From: an uncultured Eubacteriales bacterium
GTDB taxonomy: Bacteria; Bacillota; Clostridia; Christensenellales; Pumilibacteraceae
NCBI GenBank assembly: GCA_902783025.1
Contig: CACZPH010000037.1
Coordinates: forward strand, 1 to 53,765
Length of the DNA: 53,765 nucleotides
Direction: 5' to 3'
The translations under genes and the position numbers were made by a program. Position 1 is the first letter of the stretch. Every line of letters starts with the position of its first letter. The notes below the pieces were generated by a model. The model ran no database searches. It saw only the letters and a list, made by a program, of their open reading frames with translations, and had not been told where the DNA came from. Positions 1 to 7,300 of the stretch are shown here, in pieces.

Positions 1-72
1 AGTAATCCGGTAACTGTTAAAATGTGATTACGAGTTCAATCAGAGCGTCATACGCTCCGCCAAGAGCAACCT

Positions 73-110
73 AAATCGAACCCCTAAAGTTCGGTTTGGG
101 TTTTTCTTTT
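73..110 (+). terminator. Rho-independent terminator
   Basis: A 9-bp stem with one G-T pair (73-81 with 89-97, loop ccctaaa) is followed by GGG and a T-rich tract to 110. It would end transcription entering from left of the window. Confidence 0.6.
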
Positions 111-111
111 G

Positions 112-154
112 CAAAAATCCCGTGTTGTATTGCGTTTTTTAGGATTTTGATATA
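112..154 (+). pseudogene. Remnant of a second vsr 3' end
   Basis: Bases 128-154 match 851-876 inside the intact vsr gene almost exactly (TATTGCGTTTTT, then GGATTTTGATATA), differing only by TTA versus TG in the middle. The frame ending at 138 reads VVLRF, the same peptide as in vsr, before a shift and a stop. The match weakens upstream of 120. This is seen directly. That it is the scar of a vsr duplication or replacement is inference. Confidence 0.5.
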
Positions 155-161
155 GGTTTTC

Positions 162-217
162 GGCGGGTGCTTGACCGCGGAGCGTAGCGACGCGCTTGTA
201 TATGTCAAGCCCCCGCC
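162..217. repeat. Long inverted repeat (14-bp arms)
   Basis: Arms 162-175 and 204-217 are complementary at 13 of 14 positions, separated by 28 nt. It lies between the vsr remnant and the regulator promoter. No T-tract follows on the plus strand, so it is not an obvious terminator. It could be a mobile-element end or a cruciform. Confidence 0.5.
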
Positions 218-269
218 ACAGTGTCATTCGGTTAATTTCTATATTTTTTATTGTAGACCTTAATTGCCA

Positions 270-309
270 TTGACTTTTACCTTTAAAAATGTTAAACTAA
301 TGTTAGTTT
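270..309 (+). promoter_or_regulatory. Promoter with C-protein-like operator
   Basis: TTGACT (270-275), a 17-nt spacer and TAAACT (293-298) form the promoter. A perfect inverted repeat AAACTAA-TG-TTAGTTT (294-309) overlaps the -10 box and the expected start of transcription. This is the arrangement expected for an autoregulating controller protein. The ribosome site CGGAG (316-320) precedes the ATG at 330. Confidence 0.65.
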
Positions 310-329
310 GATGATAACGGAGACATTTT

Positions 330-530
330 ATGACTTATGCAGAGAAAATAAAGCAATCAAGGGAAACTCTCTTGATGACACAAAGCGAATTGGCAAACGA
401 ATTGGGTGTCAATTCAATTACGGTTTGCCGCTGGGAAACCGGAAAAACAGAGCCTAGCATAAAAGCTAAAAAAGCATTCAGAGACTTATGCGAACGTAAT
501 GGTATCGATTTCAAAGATAACAATGGCTAA
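330..530 (+). CDS. XRE-family helix-turn-helix regulator (C-protein-like)
   Basis: A 66-residue protein that is almost entirely one XRE helix-turn-helix: TQSELANELGV (helices 2-3), then NSITVCRWETGKTEPS (recognition helix and the WExG turn). It is the size of controller (C) proteins of type II restriction-modification systems. It sits directly before vsr and overlaps it by 8 nt (ATGGCTAA), so the two are translationally coupled. The inverted repeat at 294-309 is a natural operator for it. Likely role: timing expression of the neighbouring nuclease genes. The DNA is AT-rich compared with the chromosome to the right, suggesting import. An antitoxin-like regulator is the alternative. Confidence 0.75.
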   Translation: MTYAEKIKQSRETLLMTQSELANELGVNSITVCRWETGKTEPSIKAKKAFRDLCERNGIDFKDNNG

Positions 531-909
531 AACACAAGAAGAAATCACAAAAAACATGCGTAGTAACAAAAGTAAGGATACAAAGCCCGAGTTGATATTA
601 CGCAAAGAACTTTGGAAACGCGGCTTGCGTTACCGAAAGAATTACAAAAAAGCCGTCGGGAAGCCCGATATCGTATTCGTGAGCAAGAAGATAGCGATAT
701 TCGTAGATGGCAAAATGTGGCACGGTTACAATTGGGAGAATCAGAAAAACGACTTCAAATCTCATCGGGGTTTTTGGATTTCGAAAATCGAAAGGAATAT
801 CGAGCGAGACAAAGAAGTAACGGAACAACTGCAAAATGACGGTTGGGTGGTATTGCGTTTTTGGGATTTTGATATAAGAAAAATCTTCAAGACTGCACGG
901 ACAAAATAG
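523..909 (+). CDS. vsr: Very short patch repair (Vsr) endonuclease
   Basis: Vsr nicks next to T:G mismatches that arise when 5-methylcytosine deaminates, so it accompanies cytosine-5 methyltransferases. Seen here: the N-terminal block MRSNKSKDTKPELILRKELW, KPDIVFVSKK with the metal-binding Asp, the FVDGKMWHGY stretch corresponding to the FxHGCFWH region, KIERNIERD, and a terminal LQNDGWVVLRFWDFDI. Length (128 aa) fits the family. The frame is open back to 499, but the ATG at 523 begins MAKTQEE, which is how family members start, and overlaps the upstream gene's stop. Vsr normally guards a partner methyltransferase; here only a stump of one remains at 2121-2408. Confidence 0.92.
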   Translation: MAKTQEEITKNMRSNKSKDTKPELILRKELWKRGLRYRKNYKKAVGKPDIVFVSKKIAIFVDGKMWHGYNWENQKNDFKSHRGFWISKIERNIERDKEVTEQLQNDGWVVLRFWDFDIRKIFKTARTK

Positions 910-966
910 AACGCGCTTACAATAATAGAAAGAATTAACATTATTTATGACAAACAGGATTGCAAA

Positions 967-1746
967 ATGAATAATTGGACGAGAGAAGAAGAGATAGTGG
1001 TTTTTGAATTATATTGTAGAATACCATTCAAAAATTCGTCAAAAAATCATCCCGAAGTTATAAAGGTGGCAAATATAATCGGGCGCACGCCAAGTGCCGT
1101 AAATATGAAAATCGGCAATTTTGGTTCTTTCGACGAAAACTTAAAAAAACAAGGAATCGTCGGATTAACGAACGCAAGCAAGTTGGATGGTGAAATATGG
1201 GAAGAATTCAATGATCGATGGGATAAGTTATCCGTCGAAGCGGCTACAATTGTTGCAAAAATGACAACAAAGACGGCATCAGCAACACTTGATACACAAG
1301 AAGGCAAAGATATTCCCGTAGGGCGAGAAACTATTTCCGCAGTAAAAAGACGAATTAACCAGTCATTCTTTCGTTCGGCTGTTTTGGCATCCTATAACGG
1401 CGAGTGTTGTATAACAGGGATAGCCACCCCCGAGTTGCTGATTGCGAGCCATATAAAGCCATGGAAGGATTGCAACGAAGTCGAGAGAACGAATCCGCGT
1501 AACGGACTATGCCTGAACGCTCTCCACGACATGGCTTTCGACAAAGGATATATTACAGTAAAACCTGACGGTGAAATTCTTGTTTCAAATCAAATAAAAG
1601 CAATTAACGAAGAAAGCAAACACAAGTATTTTTTATGTTATGATAAACAAAAAATACGATTTCCGGATAAGTTTTTACCGGACAAGGAATTTTTGGAATA
1701 TCATAACGATGTGATTTTTGAAAAATGGAAAAGACAAGGACAATAG
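967..1746 (+). CDS. HNH endonuclease of a restriction system
   Basis: 259 residues. The C-terminal half carries an HNH nuclease of the type used by stand-alone restriction enzymes (HNH_2-like): GECCITG at about residue 145, ASHIKPW with the first catalytic His, then NPRNGLCLNALHDMAFDKGYI with the Asn and second His. The N-terminal part (about 1-100; RTPSAVNMKIGNF) resembles the small helical domain often fused in these proteins and is probably DNA-binding. It follows vsr by 57 nt and shares its AT-rich composition. The gene appears intact. With the methyltransferase gone, an active nuclease would be harmful unless another methylase protects the sites, so it may be inactive, silent or rescued elsewhere. 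Confidence 0.82.
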   Translation: MNNWTREEEIVVFELYCRIPFKNSSKNHPEVIKVANIIGRTPSAVNMKIGNFGSFDENLKKQGIVGLTNASKLDGEIWEEFNDRWDKLSVEAATIVAKMTTKTASATLDTQEGKDIPVGRETISAVKRRINQSFFRSAVLASYNGECCITGIATPELLIASHIKPWKDCNEVERTNPRNGLCLNALHDMAFDKGYITVKPDGEILVSNQIKAINEESKHKYFLCYDKQKIRFPDKFLPDKEFLEYHNDVIFEKWKRQGQ

Positions 1747-2120
1747 ATAAACTTCAATTTTTAACAATGATGACCGATCCGGAACAAGTTTTTTTGGTCA
1801 AGAAGGAAGACAACGAATTATATCTTATTGCGGATATGGAAATTGTGGACGAGTTCAGCGGTTTGCCATCTGTTCGGACGGAAACGATGTGTTTTAAAAT
1901 GAAAAACGACGAATTGTTTTTGGGCGAAGCGATTGAATGTAGAACAAGATATTGTGGAGGAATTTACATTAACGATAATGTAGGCAAAAGTTCGGATACA
2001 ATATTTGATGAATTTGTAAACATAGCTGAATGTGCACGGTTTTTCTGCTGTAACAATGATAAAGTTGGGAATATATCGCCAAAATTAAATAACGGCATGA
2101 ATTACATTTTAATTTGTTGA
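1725..2120 (+). CDS. Unknown protein overlapping the HNH gene
   Basis: 131 residues, not recognised. It starts 22 nt inside the end of the HNH gene (translational coupling), and its TGA at 2118-2120 is followed in the same frame by the methyltransferase stump. Visible features: an acidic N-terminal half with alternating beta-like strands, six Cys (ETMCF, IECRTRYCGG, CARFFCC, final C) without a clear zinc-ligand spacing, and no signal peptide or membrane segment. It could be an accessory or immunity protein of the restriction island. It may also be slightly truncated, because the downstream frame stays open to 2408 when the stop is ignored. Confidence 0.55.
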   Translation: MEKTRTIDKLQFLTMMTDPEQVFLVKKEDNELYLIADMEIVDEFSGLPSVRTETMCFKMKNDELFLGEAIECRTRYCGGIYINDNVGKSSDTIFDEFVNIAECARFFCCNNDKVGNISPKLNNGMNYILIC

Positions 2121-2408
2121 CATCAAACAATTTTTTGTTTTGCGGATTTCGGTATTCAATCGAGCAAAAACGGCATATCGTTTACGCTCAAAGCGAATAT
2201 GGGAACGTATTACGACCGAGTGCCGATTATAAAAGATAATTTTGGCATACGAAATATCACGCCGACGGAATGTCTTGCGTTACAAGGTTTTCCGAAAGAC
2301 TTCTCTTTTCCCCTTTCCGTTCCCGCGAGAGAACAATACAAACAAGCGGGAAATACGGTGTGTGTAGCAATCAGCTACCAAATAATTCGAGGATTATTAT
2401 GCAAATAG
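2121..2408 (+). pseudogene. C-terminal stump of a DNA cytosine-5 methyltransferase
   Basis: Reading from just after the TGA at 2118-2120, the frame gives the end of a target-recognition domain (SFTLKANMGTYYDRVP), then motifs IX and X of C5 methyltransferases: RNITPTECLALQGFP and QYKQAGNTVCV. About 95 residues remain of a protein that normally has 300-400. The SAM-binding FxGxG motif, the PCQ catalytic loop and the ENV motif are all missing from the window upstream. This is therefore a deletion remnant. It explains why a Vsr gene sits here and indicates that the original restriction-modification locus has been gutted. Confidence 0.85.
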
Positions 2409-2705
2409 AAGAATTCGTTTCAAATTATAAAGCGTTTTGCGAATCAAAGTTCGGAAGCCGAACAGGTACCGCAACTTCTTATGCGAACGCATACTCTATT
2501 GGCGCAAAGGGACACATCGGTACAGCAGTTTAATAGCATAAAAAGCATTAAAGATTCTAAACGCAGAGAGAAAGCGTTGAAATGCTATTTAAGTAAAACA
2601 ATTTTATCTGGCGCAACAAAAGAAATGCTTGAACACGAAAATCTTTATGAAGAAGTAGAATCATGGTTTAAAAACATGAAAACCCTATATGATTATCGAG
2701 AATGA
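2399..2705 (+). pseudogene. Frameshifted fragment of a probable restriction-system protein
   Basis: An ATG at 2399 overlaps the methyltransferase stop by 10 nt and opens a frame reading to 2533 (begins MQIEEFVSNYKAFCESKF, includes SYANAY). The related frame at 2481-2705 continues with VQQFNSIKSIKDSKRREKA and ends KTLYDYRE. The two probably belong to one gene broken by a frameshift between about 2481 and 2533. A helical N-terminal block with a GTATSYANA-like segment is typical of proteins encoded after C5 methyltransferases (restriction-subunit N-termini), but I cannot assign it firmly. No nuclease motif remains. Confidence 0.5.
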
Positions 2706-2735
2706 ATTCGATTTACGTTACTAACGCTCCGCCAC

Positions 2736-2766
2736 AGCCGCCTGTATCGGGCGGCTTTATTATTTT
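2736..2766 (+). terminator. Terminator closing the restriction island
   Basis: AGCCGCC (2736-2742) pairs with GGCGGCT (2750-2756), followed by TTATTATTTT. It lies 31 nt after the last plus-strand fragment and marks the right edge of the AT-rich island. Confidence 0.75.
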
Positions 2767-2787
2767 ACTTTTCGGCAAAAAGCATAC

Positions 2788-2820
2788 GAAAAACAGCGTC
2801 CGTTTCGGGACGCCGTTTTT
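2788..2820. terminator. Bidirectional terminator
   Basis: AAAAACAGCGTCC and GGACGCCGTTTTT form a long stem with one G-T pair and a short loop. A-tract and T-tract flank it, so it can stop transcripts from the island (plus) and from the surface-protein operon (minus). Confidence 0.7.
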
Positions 2821-2872
2821 GTAAAGCATATTGAGTTTTTCTTTTGTTGTCCGATAAAATCATGAGCTTCGC

Positions 2873-3274
2873 TCAGATTTTTTCCAATGTGATCATGCCG
2901 CCGTAAACGACGTCGCCGTTTTCGTCGCGCCTTAGGCTCATGTAATTGGTTTCGCCGTCTTCTTCGCCGCACTCGTACTGCCATTCGCCGTCCTCAGAGC
3001 GCACCTCGTGCTGTTCTAAGATAGCGACGCCGTTATCGTCGATAGGCATATCGGGCTCGTTTTGCCTGACGAGTTCGACGTCCTCGGGCGTAAGAATCAT
3101 TTTTACGGTAAGGGCGGACTCGGAGATCTCGACGAGCATTTTGAGCATATTGACAAAGTCCGCGGTCTCTTCGGTTTTTTCCATGCCCTCAAGGTCTTGA
3201 CGCGAAAGCGTGCGCGTGCCGTTTTCGTCGGCAAGCAGCACGGATTTTACTCTGTATTTTCCTTCGAATTCCAT
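2873..3274 (-). CDS. Unknown cytoplasmic acidic protein, last gene of surface-protein operon
   Basis: 133 residues, strongly acidic, no signal peptide or membrane helix. The N-terminal half is helical (EETADFVNMLKMLVEISES). The C-terminal half is beta-like and charged (EDGEWQYECGEEDGETNYMSLRRDENGDVVYGG in short strands). I do not recognise a family. The start is supported by an AGGAG site 5-9 nt upstream of the ATG. It is the last of four co-directional genes with gaps of 2-19 nt, so it is likely co-transcribed with the large surface protein at 4397-8968 and ends at the bidirectional terminator 2788-2820. Confidence 0.65.
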   Translation of the reverse strand: MEFEGKYRVKSVLLADENGTRTLSRQDLEGMEKTEETADFVNMLKMLVEISESALTVKMILTPEDVELVRQNEPDMPIDDNGVAILEQHEVRSEDGEWQYECGEEDGETNYMSLRRDENGDVVYGGMITLEKI

Positions 3275-3289
3275 AAAAAACTCCTTTTT

Positions 3290-3853
3290 TTACGCCCACG
3301 GATTTTCGGACTGTTTTTGTCTGATACCGGAGAGAAGTTCCTGTTCCCAAAGCATCCATCTGCCGTCGGCGGCCTTGCGCATAATGATAGCGCGAAGACT
3401 GTCCGCGCCGCCGCTCTGGACGAAAAGCTTCTTGTAGTTGACGTTATCGTCCGAGTATTGGTTCGACTTTACGGTCAGTTCGTACGGAACGGACGGGGTG
3501 TAGTCGTTGGCGGGCGTAGCGCCCGAAAAGTACGAGCGCGGCACATAATCCTGTCCGTCCATAAACCTGTCGTTGAGAAAGGACACGTCGCGCGGGCTCA
3601 ACGGACGCGGTCCGCGCAAAAAGTTAAGCATTTCCACGCCTTTTTCGCGCTCCTTGGCGCAAACGCACAGCGCGCAAACGGTAAGCGCGGCGGTATCGAA
3701 AGGATCGGTAAGCGCCGCCTCGGGCATAGCCTTGAGCTCGTCGAGGTTTTGGGGCAAATTCTCAAACTTAAAGGTTTTTTTGGGACTTGCCGCGGCGCGC
3801 GCCTTGTTTACCAACTTGCTTTTCATATTGCCGAAAAATTCAAAAATTCCCAT
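3290..3853 (-). CDS. Uncharacterised protein (possibly DUF6935-like)
   Basis: 187 residues, no signal peptide. It begins MGIFEFFGNMKSKLVNKAR, a basic amphipathic segment. A core then reads TDPFDTAALTVCALCVCAKE, PLSPRDVSFLNDRF and VPRSYFSGATPANDYTPSVP, ending in beta strands (LFVQSGGADSLRAIIMRK, GRWMLWEQ). The FDTAALTVCAL / FLNDRF / YFxGATPxNxYTP pattern is, from memory, that of the uncharacterised DUF6935 family, which often has paralogues in clostridial genomes; not verified. A clear AGGAG site supports the start. It lies third in the minus-strand operon, 15 nt before the next gene. Confidence 0.65.
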   Translation of the reverse strand: MGIFEFFGNMKSKLVNKARAAASPKKTFKFENLPQNLDELKAMPEAALTDPFDTAALTVCALCVCAKEREKGVEMLNFLRGPRPLSPRDVSFLNDRFMDGQDYVPRSYFSGATPANDYTPSVPYELTVKSNQYSDDNVNYKKLFVQSGGADSLRAIIMRKAADGRWMLWEQELLSGIRQKQSENPWA

Positions 3854-3872
3854 ATTTTTCTCCTTTTATTTT

Positions 3873-4394
3873 TTAGTCGCTTACGCTTTTTTTTGGCGGA
3901 GCAAACTCGCTTCGCGCGCTTTCGAAGAGGTCGCGTATACGCCTTAAGGCGCTCAAGGGCAAATGCACGGACTGGTTGTTGCTCGTGTCTATTCTTTCGC
4001 CGCTTGCGTACTCGACGGAAAGTCTCGAGCCGAACATATCCGGAAGCCCGCTTACCGAGTAAAAAGTGCCGTTGTAAGAGGCGAGGTCCTCGTCCTTGAT
4101 TATTTCGTCGAGCGCCGTCAAAAAGCCGTCCGGAGCGTCAAAGACCTCGTTTACGTCGCTTTTTGCGGTCATGGCGTGCAGGAACCTGCATTCGACGCGG
4201 CCGTCTTTCTTGCCCGCAGCAAGGTCGAAGAGTCCGCAAAAGCCGTCTTCCGCGCTCGCCGTCATAAAGCGTAGCGAAAACCTGCAACGGAAAGCGACTA
4301 TGTCTTTGCTGTCGACGGATTTCGGCACGGCGGCAGAGATCGAATGCCTCACGCCGCCGCAGTAATTATCCGGATCTTTTCCAGCGGGACTCAT
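3873..4394 (-). CDS. Unknown protein, second gene of surface-protein operon
   Basis: 173 residues, cytoplasmic by appearance, not recognised. The N-terminal half is beta-rich with a conserved-looking core (DIVAFRCRFSLRF, GLFDLAAGK). The C-terminal half contains ALDEIIKDEDLASYNGTFYSVSGLP and a helical end (LPLSALRRIRDLFESARSE) before a charged tail. The ATG follows the TAA of the surface-protein gene by 2 nt and uses a GAGGAA site lying inside that gene's last codons, so translation is probably coupled. No catalytic motif is evident. Confidence 0.65.
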   Translation of the reverse strand: MSPAGKDPDNYCGGVRHSISAAVPKSVDSKDIVAFRCRFSLRFMTASAEDGFCGLFDLAAGKKDGRVECRFLHAMTAKSDVNEVFDAPDGFLTALDEIIKDEDLASYNGTFYSVSGLPDMFGSRLSVEYASGERIDTSNNQSVHLPLSALRRIRDLFESARSEFAPPKKSVSD

Positions 4395-4396
4395 CG

Positions 4397-7300
4397 TTAT
4401 TCCTCGGGCTTTTCTTCAGCCTGTTCTTCGGGCTGTTCTTCGGGTTTTTCTTCGGTCGCGGGACCGTCGACTTTCCTGGAAGCGAGGCCTTTTTTGCGGA
4501 CGAAGAAGAGTACGACTACCGCGCCCGCGGCAAGAACGACTACGATAACGATGACGATCGCTACTACCGTTCCCGCGTTATTGCCTTTGCCGCCGCCGTT
4601 GCCGCCGTTTGCTTCCTGCGCCGCTATCACGAACCGCGAGAAGTGCGTGGTATCGAACGAAACGCTGTCGCCGTCTACGTGCGCGATAAGTTCTTCTTTA
4701 GAAGAGCCGTTTACGTAGTAAACTTTTACGGTCTTACCGGCAAGGTCGTCAGCCATTACCGCGGTTATTTTAGCGGAGCCCGCGTTGAACGTAGCGCCGC
4801 CGAGCGTGACGTCGATAGCGAGCTTGGGAGAGTTTACGCCGATATCGCCGAATTCGCTCGTAATGAGGTTTACCGTAAGTTCGGGAGATCCCGCCGCGAG
4901 AGCCGCGGTAGCCTGTTTGTCGAAGAGGATGGTGACGTTTTCGATCGTAACGCGCGTCAAAGCGTTTGCCGCCGCCGCTTCCGTAAGCAGTCCGCTCAGG
5001 TCGGTCGGGGCGGAAATGGCTAACGAGTCGAGATAGACGGTTTCGCCGTTTTCCACAACGGTCTCGTACGAAGGAGCGGGCGCTCCGCCGTCGAGCGTGA
5101 GGGTCGTCGTCTTGACGACGGGCTCTCCGATCGTATTGTCGCCGTAGTCGTAGAAGGTGATCGTGTAAGTGATATCGCCCGTGTACGAAGCGCCGTTTTT
5201 GATAAGCGACGGATCGGAGATCTGCGCAAATATGTTTGAAAAGTATTCATCTTCGGGATACTCGAACATATCATAGTTGCTTACAGATAAACCGTCATTA
5301 CTGTAGAAGTCTTCCTTCTGAGCGCTTACCGAGAGGGAGCCTGCGTAGTATTTAGTTCCGTTTTGTATCTTCATTTCGCCTTCGGACTTGAAGAGCGCTC
5401 CCGCGGACTTGGGTACCAACGCGACGGGCATTTTGCTGCCGAAGTCACTTACGTACGGATACGTGCGGCTCTCCGACGAATTTACAATGATAAGTCCTAC
5501 CGCTCCTGCCGCCGCCGCGTTCGTCGCTTTTTCGGTAAAGTCGATTCCGCCGCGGTCAACGATAGCGATCTTGCCGCTGACGACGGACGCGAGAGCCTCA
5601 AATTGCGACGCGCTGCCCAAGCTGTCTATATAGACGTACTGTCTGTCGCCGGCAAGAGTGCCGAACTCGTCGAGGTTTTTGTTCGAAGAACTGTAAAGCT
5701 CGTATTTCTGTCCGCCTATCGTGATTGCGAAATCATCATACTCGGTCGTGTAAACCACGAACTCGATTTCGTCGTTAGCGTCATTGACGTTGACGAGTTT
5801 TCCGCCCGCAAATTCCACTTTGCCCTCATAATACGAATATTCGTTGAGCCAATAGTAATACGGATACGAATCGATTGTGATTGTGCCGACCGGCTGCACG
5901 CCGCCGTCGTTTGCGAGCGCCTTATCCGCGGGCGGCGTGGTACCGAAGACCGGAGACGGAAGCGTGGTGTACACGGCGTACAGAGTGCAAGTCTTGTCGA
6001 TGATCTGATCGCTTAAAAGCACTTCGTCGAGCGTTGCGTAATCCGCGTCTTCCGCGACGGGACTTTCGGCAAAGCCAACGAGATATTTATTGCCGGACTT
6101 ATAGATGTTTTCGGGAAGCAAATCGCCGAAATACAGATTCATGAGTTCGATAGTACTCCAGCTTTTGTCGTCTTCGACCTCAAAAACGACGTCCTCGCCG
6201 TAGTCGCCGAAGTCGAGAGTGATTTCGTAGACGCTTACCTGATTCAGAACAAACTCTATGTCGGCGTATACCGTGATTTCCGTTCCGGGTTGAAACGAAG
6301 AAACGTTACCGTCGTCGTATTCGTAGAGCCAACCCGCAAACTTCTTGTCGGCGTTGAGCGTAAAGTCGACTTCGCCCGGGTTTTTACCGAGCTCCGGCAA
6401 AATATACGTTGACTTGTAAGGTACGGTATAAGTGATCTCTTGCGACTTGTCGTCGTTGTAGAATCTGAAGTTGATTTGATTTGACGATATGCCGTCTTCA
6501 TAGCAGGCAAATCCGAGTCGCACGGTTATGCTTCTTTCGATCGGGTCGTACATGATTGCGCGACTGTAATATCTTGCCGTGCCGTTTATCCGGACGAGCG
6601 TATCGACGTATTCTTGCGCAAAGCCTTCCGGGAAGAACGTGTAGTGCGTCGCGTCTTCCTTAAACTTGATGACGTAATATCTCGAGGAGTCGTCGTTGAT
6701 CGCTTCGCCTTCCGCGATCGCGGTGTCGTCTTTCTTTGTCCAGCCGTTTTTGACGACTTGGACCGAACCGCTCGCGATATCCATATCGCTCAGCACGACG
6801 GCGGTCGTCGCGCCCGTAAGAGGCGTCGTGTCGATTTCGATGATGTCGTACTCGTGATACTCTTCCCATATAGCGTAAAGGGTAAGATCCGCCGCGTTGG
6901 AGAAGGTGTAAGGATTGTCAACGACCATACCGGTCGAAGAGTCGCTCCAACCGATGAAGCGTTTTTCCGCAGGCGCGGTAAATTCGCATTCGGGAAGATC
7001 TATAACCGTGCCGTCTTTGACAAAGGTCAAGGATTCCATAGCCGCGCCGTCGCCGCCGTTTGCGTCAAAGGAGATCGTATAACTCGGCGCGCTGTACATT
7101 ACGTTTTCCACAAAGATTATTTTGTTGGCAAGTCCCGCCGCAGCGTAGAGCGTTTCGCCGTTTACGACGATCTTCATACCGTCGGCAAATCTATAGCCTT
7201 CTTTTGCGATCAAAGTGATCCTTGCGCCGTACGAACCGTTTTCGAACTTTGCGGTGTCCGTAAGCGGTTCCGAGTCAAAGTCGGCGCCTAAATACCATTT

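Noticed and set aside
3062..4099. 345-codon plus-strand ORF
   Set aside because: It is antisense to three well-supported minus-strand genes with good ribosome sites; its composition is Arg/Ala-rich as in shadow frames of GC-rich codons.
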